Assembly: GCF_000701505.1 (NCBI RefSeq)
Contig: NZ_JNJB01000006.1
Span: 248,001-312,000, forward strand
Source of the DNA: Dyadobacter crusticola DSM 16708
GTDB lineage: Bacteria > Bacteroidota > Bacteroidia > Cytophagales > Spirosomataceae
Length of the DNA stretch: 64,000 nucleotides
Direction of reading: 5' to 3'
A program made the translations under genes and the position numbers. The notes beneath the pieces were generated by a model. That model worked only from the letters and a program-made list of their open reading frames with translations, had not been told where the DNA came from and ran no database searches. Shown piece after piece: positions 18,915 to 28,085 of the stretch; position 1 is the first letter of the stretch, and every line of letters begins with the position of its first letter.

Positions 18915-21900
18915 ATGGAAATGATTTTGTCGCAGGCCGACTGGCATACTATACACGCTACACTTCAGCATTTAAATCTGATCGGAATAACCTTTTCTCC
19001 TGACTTCACCATCAGGAATATAAGTGCTCATGCATTGATGAAAACGGGCTGGCTGGAATCTGACCTGCTGGGCCAGAGCATATTTGACCGGCTGATCCCG
19101 AAAGAAGAGGAATACGAAGTGCGGCAAATGCTCGAAGAGGGTATCCAGGGAAAACGGAAGCTCGAACAACGCGAAATTCCATTCCTGGCACAAAAAGGCG
19201 CGGTACGTACTTTCTCCATTAATTCGGTGCTGATCCACCGGGAAGGTGATGAGATTGAATGCATTACGCTGGTTGGTGACGATATCACCAGGCGGCGGAG
19301 AATGGAATCTTCGATCGCCAAATCGAACTCGCAGCTGCAGGATCTGGTAGATAATACCAGCGACCTGATCCAGCTGGTTGCGATTGATGGCAAATTCATT
19401 TTTGTGAATAAAGCCTGGCGGGAGGTACTCGGCTATGGGCTCGACGAAATAGCTTCCATGCGAATGGAGGATATCCTGCATCCGCAACATAAAGAGCAGG
19501 CGCTGGAACAATTAAAGAAAATTGAGCAGGGTAATTCCAATTCCAATTTTGAAGCGGTTTTTCTAAGCAGGGAGGGGAAAAAGGTATTTGTCTCAGGCAG
19601 CGTCAATTGTCGGTACGATAATGGAAAACCGACTGCATTCAGATGCATTCTCAATGACTTTACTGAAAAGATTAGAGCAGAAAAGGCGCAGAACCTGTAT
19701 TACAGCATTGCAAACTGGACCGTTACAACCCAGAATCTCGACGATTTTTACCACAGCATTCACGAAGAGCTTGGTAAGATCATTGATGTAAAAAACTTCT
19801 TCATCGCACTTTACGATCAGAGCAAAAGCTTCATTTATTTCCCGTATTACGTTGATCAGTACTTTCAGGGCAATGTTCGGTTTACAAAACGGAAGCTGGG
19901 AAATGGCGTAACGGAATATGCGATCGCTTCGAACAAACCTTTGTTTTTGTCCGACGGGGACATTGAACAACTCGCTAAAACCAACAGCTTATACCTGTAC
20001 GGAGTTACCCCCAAGCAGCTTTTGTGCGTGCCGCTACGGATAGGCGACCGGGTTACGGGCATTATTGGGGTGAAATCCTATGATGATCCCAATATGTTTG
20101 ACGCGCGCGACCTCGAACTGCTCGAATTTATTTCCGGGCAAGTGGCGCTCGCGATCGCAAGAAAGCAGAGCGAGGAAGAGCTGAGCAAATATGTGGCCCG
20201 TCTGAATGCGATCTTCGACAGCAGCTCGCATTTGATCTGGTCAGTGAACAAATCGCTGCAGCTGACATCTTTCAACAGAAATTACGCAGACCTGATCCAG
20301 AACCAACTCGGCGTGCGTCCGTCGCTTCAATCCAGTCCTGAGAAGTTTGGATGGAGGATGGTGGGCAACAGCAACCGGCGCACGCTCGAATCCAAATACC
20401 GGCAGGCGTTGCGCGGAGAAGCGCAGTACTTTGAGTTCAAAATCGAGCGGAAGGATGGGAGCAACATGTGGCTTGAATTTTACCTCAATCCGATCCATTA
20501 TGCCGACGGCGTGATTGAGGAAGTATCCGGTATAGCCCGCGACATTACCCGCCGGAAAGAGGCAGAATTGTCGCTGCGGCACAGTGAGGAGCTTTTCAGG
20601 GGGATATTTGAAAACCTGCAGGATATCTATTGCCGGATTGACCGGCGCGGCGAAATTACGATGATAAGCCAGTCGGTACTGAAAAGGCTGGGTTATTTGC
20701 CTGAGGAAGTGATCGGGCACAAGGTTGTCGAATTCTTCCCGGACAAAAAGCGGATCCATTCTGCATTGATCAGGCTGAGAAAAACGAAGAGCCTGCGAAA
20801 CTTCGAGATCACGCTTTACCGGAAAGACGGGACAGAGCGGCAGTTTATGATCAATATGCTCATGTTCTCGAATGAAAAAGGCAAGCCGACCGAAGTGGCT
20901 GTACTGGCGCGCGACATTACCGAGTTGAAACGCAATGAGCTGGAACTGCTGAAAGCCAAAGAACATGCGGAACGATCACTGAAAGTGAAGGAGGGATTTT
21001 TGGCCAATATGAGCCACGAGATCCGTACCCCAATGAATGGCGTGATCGGTATGATTGATCTGCTCGGCGAAACACCGCTGAATGTAGAGCAAAAAGATTA
21101 CGTGCTCACGATCAAACGTTCATCGGAAACGCTGCTGAATATTCTCAATGACATTCTCGACCTTTCCAAAATTGAGGCCGGCAAAATGGAGCTTCATCAA
21201 AGCCCCATTTCTGTGGAAGAGCTGCTTTTGAAGCTGGTTTCGCTTTTTGGACAAACCGCAAAAAGCAAGAATAATACATTGACTTATCACATTGCGCCCG
21301 ATATCCCCAGGTTTATCGTCGCCGATCAGACGCGCCTTTTGCAGATCCTCTCAAATCTGACTTCGAATGCATTGAAGTTCACCGAGAATGGTGCTGTGAA
21401 TGTCTACCTCACATTGGTGAAAAAAGACGGGCTGAGGCACAAAATCAAGGTGGAAGTGCAGGATTCGGGGATTGGTATCAGTGCCACGGACAAACAGATT
21501 CTGTTTACCTCATTTACGCAGCTTGATAATTCTTCCCGCAAATCTTTCGGCGGTACAGGTCTGGGGCTGGCGATTTCCAAGCAGTTGTGCGAGCTGATGA
21601 ATGGAGATATCGGCGTCGAATCTACATTGGGGCAGGGAAGTACTTTCTGGTTTACATTCGAGACTTTGGAAACGACAGGCGCATTGGTGAGTAACCTCGC
21701 TCCGGTGGAAGAAACGCACATTGAAAACGTATTTTCAACTTACCACCCCAGTATCCTGCTGGTAGACGACAATGCAGTGAACCGGAAAGTGGCATTTGAA
21801 ATCCTCAAAAAGTCCGGCTGCGATGTTGACCTGGCCGAGAGCGGATTCAAAGCAATCGAGATCGTGGAAAGCCGGGTTGAAAAGCAGATTCCGCTTTACG

Positions 21901-22532
21901 ACATTATTTTTATGGATATTCAGATGCCGGATATGGACGGTGTTCAAACTTCTCAGGAATTACGGAAAAAGTTTCAGGGATTGCCGCCGATCGTAGCTAT
22001 GACCGCCTATTCCATGAAAGAAGACCGTGACCGGTTTATCAGTCAGGGAATGGATGATTATATCGCCAAGCCGATCCGCGCACAGACTTTAATCCAAAAG
22101 GTTAAAGAAATTATAGCAAGCAAAACAGTACAGCACGCCGCAGTTGTCAGTGCTCCCGACTTATCAGAGCCCGAAGTGCCGGTGCTGGATAAAGAAATTA
22201 TAGATCAGCTGAATGAAATCGGCGGCGCAGATCTGGTCTGGTCTGTTTTTGACGACTTCGTTACCGAGTCAAACGAGCTTATAGCAGGTGCATTAACTGC
22301 GTACGCTGCTGGCGACATTCCTACTGTAAAGAGCAATTTGCATACATTGAAAGGCAGCGGTGGTACGGTGGGAGTAGCGCAGGTGGCCGAGATTGCAAGA
22401 GACGCAGAGTGGAGGTTGAAATCCGATGATACAAGCACTTTGGCAGAAGCATTGCCGCAACTGAAAGCAGCTTACGACGTTTTTCTTAATCAGTATGAAG
22501 GCTTATTGAAAGATTGGTTAAAATCGAAGTAG
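18915..22532 (+). CDS. Hybrid sensor histidine kinase (PAS-PAS-GAF-PAS-PAS-HisKA-HATPase-REC-HPt)
   Basis: 1205 residues, with no transmembrane segment seen, so probably cytosolic. Order: PAS at about 15-135; PAS at 140-255; GAF at 258-420 (FFIALYDQSKSFIYFPYYVD); PAS at 428-555; PAS at 562-685; HisKA with phospho-acceptor His701 (FLANMSHEIRTPMNG); HATPase_c with N box TSNALKFTENG, DSGIGIS and FGGTGLGLAIS; receiver with phospho-acceptor Asp1001 (FMDIQMPDMDG); and HPt with His1143 (NLHTLKGSGG). All phosphorelay residues are present. A separate output regulator is not encoded next to it, so it is an orphan. Signals are unknown; redox or small-molecule sensing through PAS/GAF is possible. The ATG at 18921 is an alternative start. 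Confidence 0.93.
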   Translation: MEMILSQADWHTIHATLQHLNLIGITFSPDFTIRNISAHALMKTGWLESDLLGQSIFDRLIPKEEEYEVRQMLEEGIQGKRKLEQREIPFLAQKGAVRTFSINSVLIHREGDEIECITLVGDDITRRRRMESSIAKSNSQLQDLVDNTSDLIQLVAIDGKFIFVNKAWREVLGYGLDEIASMRMEDILHPQHKEQALEQLKKIEQGNSNSNFEAVFLSREGKKVFVSGSVNCRYDNGKPTAFRCILNDFTEKIRAEKAQNLYYSIANWTVTTQNLDDFYHSIHEELGKIIDVKNFFIALYDQSKSFIYFPYYVDQYFQGNVRFTKRKLGNGVTEYAIASNKPLFLSDGDIEQLAKTNSLYLYGVTPKQLLCVPLRIGDRVTGIIGVKSYDDPNMFDARDLELLEFISGQVALAIARKQSEEELSKYVARLNAIFDSSSHLIWSVNKSLQLTSFNRNYADLIQNQLGVRPSLQSSPEKFGWRMVGNSNRRTLESKYRQALRGEAQYFEFKIERKDGSNMWLEFYLNPIHYADGVIEEVSGIARDITRRKEAELSLRHSEELFRGIFENLQDIYCRIDRRGEITMISQSVLKRLGYLPEEVIGHKVVEFFPDKKRIHSALIRLRKTKSLRNFEITLYRKDGTERQFMINMLMFSNEKGKPTEVAVLARDITELKRNELELLKAKEHAERSLKVKEGFLANMSHEIRTPMNGVIGMIDLLGETPLNVEQKDYVLTIKRSSETLLNILNDILDLSKIEAGKMELHQSPISVEELLLKLVSLFGQTAKSKNNTLTYHIAPDIPRFIVADQTRLLQILSNLTSNALKFTENGAVNVYLTLVKKDGLRHKIKVEVQDSGIGISATDKQILFTSFTQLDNSSRKSFGGTGLGLAISKQLCELMNGDIGVESTLGQGSTFWFTFETLETTGALVSNLAPVEETHIENVFSTYHPSILLVDDNAVNRKVAFEILKKSGCDVDLAESGFKAIEIVESRVEKQIPLYDIIFMDIQMPDMDGVQTSQELRKKFQGLPPIVAMTAYSMKEDRDRFISQGMDDYIAKPIRAQTLIQKVKEIIASKTVQHAAVVSAPDLSEPEVPVLDKEIIDQLNEIGGADLVWSVFDDFVTESNELIAGALTAYAAGDIPTVKSNLHTLKGSGGTVGVAQVAEIARDAEWRLKSDDTSTLAEALPQLKAAYDVFLNQYEGLLKDWLKSK

Positions 22533-22667
22533 AATTTCTATCGAGTGAAAAGGTGGATTGATCTATAAACTCGCGCAGATCTGTCGATTGTAAAGGTCCC
22601 CCGGGAAATACAGTTAAACTTTCAGGAGAAGTCTGGCTCTAACCTCCGAGAAACCTTTATAGAAACC

Positions 22668-25556
22668 ATGAACAGATTCAGTTACTTCATCCTCCTGGCA
22701 CTGGGCTTATTGAATGCCTCGTTTTCACAAGCGCAAAATGCCCAGATAAAAGGTACTGTAGTGGATAGCGCAAGCCGCTCGGCGGTAGTTGGTGCCTACG
22801 TGGCTGTGAGCCGCAATGTGCCCGACGCTAAGCCGGAATACGTCACTACCGATGTGAACGGACATTTTGCATTTACCGGTCTTTCCAGGGAAATTACCTA
22901 TCTGGTCAAGGTTACTTATCTCAGCTACAAGGATTTTACCAAAACAATAGCCGTCACCAATGATGTTCAGGATCTGGGGACGATCCAGCTTACCGAGGCA
23001 GTTGCCAACCTGAAAGAGGTAAAAGTGGTAGGACAGGTAACTGCCATGGAGCAAAAAGGCGATACTACCCAATTTAATGCAGCCGCATTCAAAACCAATC
23101 CCGACGCTACAACCGAGGATTTGATACAGAAAATGCCAGGCATTACCGTCGCCAATGGGACAGTTACAGCTCACGGCGAGACTGTAAACCGCGTTCTCGT
23201 GGATGGAAAGCCATTCTTCGGAGACGATGCTGCATTGACATTAAAATCCCTCCCGGCAGAAATAGTGGATAAAATCGAAGTTTTCGACAAGCTGAGCGAC
23301 CAGGCGCAATTCACAGGCTTTGACGATGGGAATGCACAGAAGACGATCAATATCGTGACCAAAGCCGATCGTAAAATGGGCCAGTTCGGGAAAGTTTTCG
23401 GTGGCTACGGACTCGATAACCGGTACCAGGCTGGCGGTAATGTGAGCTTTTTCAAAGGTGATCAGCGCATTTCTGTGATCGGGCTGAGCAACAATATTAA
23501 TATGCAGAACTTTTCGAGCCAGGACCTACTGGGGGTGACCGGAAGCGGCGGTCGTGGCGGCAGAGGGGGCGGGGGAGGTTCGTCGGGCAATTTCCTGGTG
23601 GGTAACCAAAGCGGTATCACGGGCACCAATTCTTTCGGGCTTAATTATGCCAATAAGATCGGCAAGAAAGTTGATTTGTCCGGCAGCTATTTTTTTAACA
23701 GAACGAACAATGTAAACGATCAGACCACCCAGCAGCAGTACCTTCTTGCCGGGACTGACAACAACCAGCTTTACAATGAGGCGAGCCGGACTTCCAGTAC
23801 CAATGCGAATCACCGACTCAACATGCGTGTAGAGTACAATATCACTCCCAACAATTCGCTGATCGTAACACCACGCCTGAGTTTCCAGGATAACAAATCC
23901 GGAAGTATGCTGACAGGACTAACCACAGTTGGTGGAAAGCCCATTAACAGCCAGGATAACAGCCAGTCCAACAAGAATGCAGGCTACAACTTTTCTAATG
24001 ACCTGCTCTTCCGTCACAGTTTTGGGAAAAAAGGCCGGACCGTAAGCGTGAATGTAAATACGCAGCTGAATGACCGAAATGGGACCCGTAACCTTTATTC
24101 CCGCAATTTGTACTACAATGGTTTTATGCTGCCCGACACAGCAGTACGCGGAGACACGATTGATCAGGTGAGCTACACCAATTCTGACGGGCTTACGTTA
24201 GGTGGGAACCTGATTTACACTGAGCCGATCAGCAAGAATGCGCAACTGCAACTGAACTACGGCCTCACAGTGAGCAACAGCAATTCCAGCCGTGAAACTT
24301 ACAACATGAGTTTTGATGAAGGCACTTATACCGATCTTGATACTTTGCTCACCAACAATTTTGACAACAGATATGTGACAAACCGCGCCGGGCTGGGCTA
24401 CCGCTACCGTAAGAACAGCTGGTCGGCCAACTTTGGGCTGGATTTTCAGAATACCGGATTGTACAGCCAGCAGCTCGCGCCTGCGACCAACAAGGTAGAT
24501 CAATCGTTTACGAATTTTCTGCCCAATTTTATGCTGAGTTACCGGTCTAAGTCAGGTACGCAGTTCCGGACGTTTTTCCGCAGCTCTACAAGTCAGCCGT
24601 CGATTTCACAGTTGCAAAATGTGGTAGATAACAGCAATCCGCTGTCGCTCACAGCAGGTAACCCGAACCTGAAACAGGAATACCGCAACACGCTCAACAT
24701 TCGCTATTCACTGGCCGGCGCCGAGCGCCCTTACAACCTGAATGCAATGGTGTTTTTGACACAAACAAACAATGCGATCGTGAACTCAACGATCATCGCA
24801 CAGGAGCCGACTACATTGCCTAGCGGCGTTGTACTCGAACGCGGCGCAAGACTCACTTCACCGATCAACGTGGACGGTAGCTGGAATGCGCGGACCTTTT
24901 TGGCTTATGGAAAACCGGTAGCGCCATTGAAATTGAATGTGAACCTGACAACCGGATTCAATTACGTACGATCGCCAGGTATGATCAACAATGTGCCAAA
25001 CTTCTCAAATACTTACGCGATTTCGCAGGGACTGGTGTTGAGCAGCAACATCAGTGAGAAGCTGGATTTCACCGCTTCGTACTCTGGTAATTACAATGTG
25101 GTGAGAAACACGATCCAGCCAAACCTGAACAATAACTACTATACGCAGAGCATTACCGGCCGCGTCAACTGGATCTTTGGGAAAGGTTTTGTGGTGCAGA
25201 GTGATATCAGCAGTCAGTCGTATCGTGGCTTGGGCGCGGGATTCAACCAGAACTTTACCTTATGGAATGCGAGTGTCGGTAAGAAATTCCTGAAAAACAA
25301 TGCAGGTGAACTGAAACTGACTGTTTTTGATATCCTAAATCAAAACAACAGTATCAGTCGTACCACTACTGAAACCTACATTCAGGACGTGAGTAACAGG
25401 GTGTTGACGCAGTACGCAATGCTTACATTCACTTATACATTGCGGAATTTCGGAAAGGCTCCGACAGGCAATAATTCCCGCAGACGTGATTTCGAGGGTG
25501 AAGGCGGCGGGTTCCGCAGAAGCGGCGGAGAGGGAAGAGGTCCCGGCGCTTTTTAA
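22668..25556 (+). CDS. TonB-receptor-like outer-membrane beta-barrel protein
   Basis: 962 residues. A signal peptide (about 1-22, FSQAQN) is followed by a carboxypeptidase-regulatory-like beta-sandwich (IKGTVVDSASRSAVVGAYVAV to about residue 95), a plug-like domain (KEVKVVGQVTAMEQKGDTTQFNA; DLIQKMPGITV; VNRVLVDGKPFFGDD; LPAEIVDKIEVFDK), and a long barrel (about 270-940) of the OMP_b-brl_3 type. A glycine-rich loop occurs near 290-305 and the tail is Gly/Arg-rich (RRDFEGEGGGFRRSGGEGRG). Such proteins import or bind large ligands or lack transport; the ligand cannot be read. No SusD-like partner follows, so polysaccharide uptake is not indicated. Confidence 0.88.
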   Translation: MNRFSYFILLALGLLNASFSQAQNAQIKGTVVDSASRSAVVGAYVAVSRNVPDAKPEYVTTDVNGHFAFTGLSREITYLVKVTYLSYKDFTKTIAVTNDVQDLGTIQLTEAVANLKEVKVVGQVTAMEQKGDTTQFNAAAFKTNPDATTEDLIQKMPGITVANGTVTAHGETVNRVLVDGKPFFGDDAALTLKSLPAEIVDKIEVFDKLSDQAQFTGFDDGNAQKTINIVTKADRKMGQFGKVFGGYGLDNRYQAGGNVSFFKGDQRISVIGLSNNINMQNFSSQDLLGVTGSGGRGGRGGGGGSSGNFLVGNQSGITGTNSFGLNYANKIGKKVDLSGSYFFNRTNNVNDQTTQQQYLLAGTDNNQLYNEASRTSSTNANHRLNMRVEYNITPNNSLIVTPRLSFQDNKSGSMLTGLTTVGGKPINSQDNSQSNKNAGYNFSNDLLFRHSFGKKGRTVSVNVNTQLNDRNGTRNLYSRNLYYNGFMLPDTAVRGDTIDQVSYTNSDGLTLGGNLIYTEPISKNAQLQLNYGLTVSNSNSSRETYNMSFDEGTYTDLDTLLTNNFDNRYVTNRAGLGYRYRKNSWSANFGLDFQNTGLYSQQLAPATNKVDQSFTNFLPNFMLSYRSKSGTQFRTFFRSSTSQPSISQLQNVVDNSNPLSLTAGNPNLKQEYRNTLNIRYSLAGAERPYNLNAMVFLTQTNNAIVNSTIIAQEPTTLPSGVVLERGARLTSPINVDGSWNARTFLAYGKPVAPLKLNVNLTTGFNYVRSPGMINNVPNFSNTYAISQGLVLSSNISEKLDFTASYSGNYNVVRNTIQPNLNNNYYTQSITGRVNWIFGKGFVVQSDISSQSYRGLGAGFNQNFTLWNASVGKKFLKNNAGELKLTVFDILNQNNSISRTTTETYIQDVSNRVLTQYAMLTFTYTLRNFGKAPTGNNSRRRDFEGEGGGFRRSGGEGRGPGAF

Positions 25557-25580
25557 AGAGATTAAACTCTCGGATAAGGC

Positions 25581-25621
25581 AAAAAAAGAATCCCGACTCA
25601 ATGTAATGGGCCGGGATTCTT
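25581..25621 (-). terminator. Rho-independent terminator for the LysM gene
   Basis: A 10-bp stem (25586-25595 with 25612-25621) is followed on the minus strand by a run of T (plus-strand A at 25581-25587), 15 bases past the LysM stop. It sits between two convergent genes and may also slow plus-strand transcription, though the plus side lacks a T run. Confidence 0.8.
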
Positions 25622-25635
25622 CGTTTATGGACTTA

Positions 25636-26277
25636 CTACTTTCTGCTTGCGAAAGGAATAATCAGCTTTTCGCCGCGTTCTGCAAAATCTTTTGATTTAC
25701 CATTGGCTTTCATCAATGCTTCTTTCGTTACCCCGTACTTATTAGCTACTACACGCAAAACGTCGCCCGGACCAACTGTATGAACACCCTGAACCTGAAC
25801 TTTCAGCTTGGTAACACCCGATTTAATGTCAGATACATCGCTGTTAAGTCCCTGTAATGTTTCGGTTTTCAGGTTATATCTGGATGCTATACTTGAAAAA
25901 GTTTCTCCGCCTTGCACAGAATGAGTGATGGTTTCTCCACCAAGTGAACCAGCCGAAACAGTCGGCTTTGCTTTTTCAGGTTTGGCCACTACCGGCGTCG
26001 GATTTGATGCGGCTTTTTCATCAGCGCTTGGTGCTTCAGTTGTTTCCGGTGTGCTTAAAGGTTCGTCTGTGATCGGCTCAGCGGCTGATTCTTCCAATGT
26101 TGAGTCGACAACCACAGAAGTGAGCTCCTCGGAATTGGAAGAGCTGTCTGAGATATATTCATACCCGACATAAAGCATGGCTAATACCAAAAGCACTAAC
26201 ACGAACAGCGTGACGATCGGTAAATTTGACTTTTCGGTAGGACGGATATTTCTTTTTTTAGCGAATTCGTCTTCCAT
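25636..26277 (-). CDS. Membrane-anchored LysM-domain protein
   Basis: 213 residues. A short basic cytosolic N-terminus (EFAKKRNIRPTEKS) leads to one transmembrane helix at about 20-42 (IVTLFVLVLLVLAMLYVGYEY), a Ser/Glu/Thr/Pro-rich spacer to about residue 115, then two LysM-like units: HSVQGGETFSSIASRYNLKTETLQGLN and HTVGPGDVLRVVANKYGVTKEALMKAN, ending in KLIIP. LysM binds peptidoglycan N-acetylglucosamine, so the protein probably tethers the inner membrane to the wall. No catalytic domain is present. A strong terminator follows; purE lies 61 bases upstream on the same strand. Confidence 0.88.
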   Translation of the reverse strand: MEDEFAKKRNIRPTEKSNLPIVTLFVLVLLVLAMLYVGYEYISDSSSNSEELTSVVVDSTLEESAAEPITDEPLSTPETTEAPSADEKAASNPTPVVAKPEKAKPTVSAGSLGGETITHSVQGGETFSSIASRYNLKTETLQGLNSDVSDIKSGVTKLKVQVQGVHTVGPGDVLRVVANKYGVTKEALMKANGKSKDFAERGEKLIIPFASRK

Positions 26278-26338
26278 AACTTAGCCGTAAATCAGGTTTT
26301 TAGTGGAGTTAATATTTCACGAAAATAATAAACGTGTA

Positions 26339-26830
26339 CTAGTTTGCAAGTTGCTTTCTCAATTCCTCATTCATCGCTGAAACTTTGTCTTTCAGGCTTT
26401 CTTTGAATGCATCGAGGCGTTTTCCGGTCGCTTCGTCACTCGCACCGATGATCTGAGCGGCAAGTATCCCGGCATTTCTTGCGCCGTCCAGGGCTACTGT
26501 GGCGACAGGTACTCCGGCGGGCATTTGCAGGATCGAAAGTACCGAGTCCCAGCCGTCAATGGAATTGCTGGACAATACCGGCACCCCGATTACGGGCAGC
26601 GAAGTGAGCGAGGCTACCATTCCCGGCAAATGTGCCGCGCCGCCTGCTCCGGCTATAATTACCCTTAATCCACGCGACCTGGCAGTGGAAGCATATTCCA
26701 GCATGCGCTCAGGGGTGCGGTGCGCGGATACAATCTCCATTTCAAACGGAATACCCAGCTCTGTCAGCGCGTCGGCTGCGAGCTGCATTACTTTTCCGTC
26801 CGAGAGGCTTCCCATGATAATACCTACCAT
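26339..26830 (-). CDS. purE: N5-carboxyaminoimidazole ribonucleotide mutase
   Basis: 163 residues. It converts N5-CAIR to CAIR in de novo purine synthesis. Diagnostic class I PurE motifs: GIIMGSLSDGKVMQ near the N-terminus, SAHRTPERMLEYA, IIAGAGGAAHLPGMVAS and GVPVLSSNSIDGWDSVLSILQMPAGVPVATVA. It starts 5 bases after the purK stop, so the two consecutive pathway enzymes are encoded by one operon. Confidence 0.98.
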   Translation of the reverse strand: MVGIIMGSLSDGKVMQLAADALTELGIPFEMEIVSAHRTPERMLEYASTARSRGLRVIIAGAGGAAHLPGMVASLTSLPVIGVPVLSSNSIDGWDSVLSILQMPAGVPVATVALDGARNAGILAAQIIGASDEATGKRLDAFKESLKDKVSAMNEELRKQLAN

Positions 26831-26835
26831 TTCAA

Positions 26836-27978
26836 TTATTGCGTTGATTTTGTACTGATAACCCTGATATTGTTCTTAACGAATTCTACTTTCTCCCTCA
26901 ATGCGCCCAGATCGCTGTCCATGATGGTAATATGTCCCATTTTGCGGAAAGGCTTGGTAATGCTCTTCCAGTATAAAAACGGGAAGACCTCATCTTTTGC
27001 CAGCAGCTTTTCCATTCCCTCGTAAACGGCCGGGCCCTCAAAACCATCTTCTCCCAGCAAATTCACCATTGCAGACGGACCGTAAGCTTGTGTACTGCCC
27101 AATGGCAGGCCCAGGATTGCACGCCAGTGCTGCTCATATTGGGAAGTTGCATTGGCGCGGATCGTGTGGTGCCCGCTGTTATGCGGCCGCGGCGCTACTT
27201 CATTGATCAGTACCTCGCCGTCTTTCGTGAGGAAAAGTTCTACCGCAAGCAGACCTACTATCTGAAAAGCTTCCGCTGTTTTCTTGGCAATCTCCTGTGC
27301 CTTGTTGTTGATTTCCTCTGTAATTTCTGCCGGTGCAAACAGGTATTCAACCAGATTGTGCTCGGGATGAAAAACCATTTCAACAGTAGGAAATGTAGCT
27401 GTTTCTCCCTGCGCATTGCGCGCTACCAGCACCGCCAGCTCTTTCTCAAAATCCACTGCTTTTTCAAGCAGTCCGGGTTTGTCAAAGGCCTTGGAGAGAT
27501 CCGCTTCGGAAGTAAGCCGCTGCACACCGCGACCGTCGTACCCGTCTTTTCCCAGCTTGTGGAACGCAGGCAAAAACGACAGGTAATTATGTACGTCCTG
27601 TTGATTTTCGGTTAAAATGAATTCAGCTGTGGGCAGGTTATGGTCGAGGTAAAACTGCTTTTGAATGCGCTTATCCTGGATCTGGCGAATGACTGAAGGC
27701 TGAGGGTATACTTTCTTGCCTTCCTTTTCGAGCGCCTCCAAAGCCTCCACATTTACCTTTTCGATCTCAATCGTGATAATGTCAAGGTTTTTGCCAAACT
27801 CATAAACTGTATTATAATCCTGTAGAGATCCTTGCTGAAAGTGAGGGGCAATTTTGCGGCAGGGCGCTTCTGCATCCGGGTCCAGCACGTGGATATCCAG
27901 GTTCCAGTCAACAGCAGCTTGTAAAAGCATTAAACCCAACTGGCCGCCTCCAAGAATTCCAATTCGGTATGAAAGCAT
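26836..27978 (-). CDS. purK: N5-carboxyaminoimidazole ribonucleotide synthase
   Basis: 380 residues. ATP-grasp enzyme that makes N5-CAIR from AIR, bicarbonate and ATP, the substrate of PurE encoded just downstream. Motifs: RIGILGGGQLGLMLLQAA (N-terminal), DKRIQKQFYLDHNLPTAEF, KLGKDGYDGRGVQ (ATP-binding loop), VEKELAVLVARN-like segment (FEKELAVLVAR), and EVAPRPHNSGHHTI, the conserved metal/ATP site. Length is normal. The gene begins a two-gene purine operon; the 107-base gap upstream shows no clear promoter match. Confidence 0.98.
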   Translation of the reverse strand: MLSYRIGILGGGQLGLMLLQAAVDWNLDIHVLDPDAEAPCRKIAPHFQQGSLQDYNTVYEFGKNLDIITIEIEKVNVEALEALEKEGKKVYPQPSVIRQIQDKRIQKQFYLDHNLPTAEFILTENQQDVHNYLSFLPAFHKLGKDGYDGRGVQRLTSEADLSKAFDKPGLLEKAVDFEKELAVLVARNAQGETATFPTVEMVFHPEHNLVEYLFAPAEITEEINNKAQEIAKKTAEAFQIVGLLAVELFLTKDGEVLINEVAPRPHNSGHHTIRANATSQYEQHWRAILGLPLGSTQAYGPSAMVNLLGEDGFEGPAVYEGMEKLLAKDEVFPFLYWKSITKPFRKMGHITIMDSDLGALREKVEFVKNNIRVISTKSTQ

Positions 27979-28085
27979 TTACGAATCAAATTTGATGGTC
28001 GCAAAATTGGCTTAAAAACCGCTAACATAAAACTGAATTGGCATCTTTTGACGAAAATGTGACAAATTTCGACAAGGTGCTGCAA

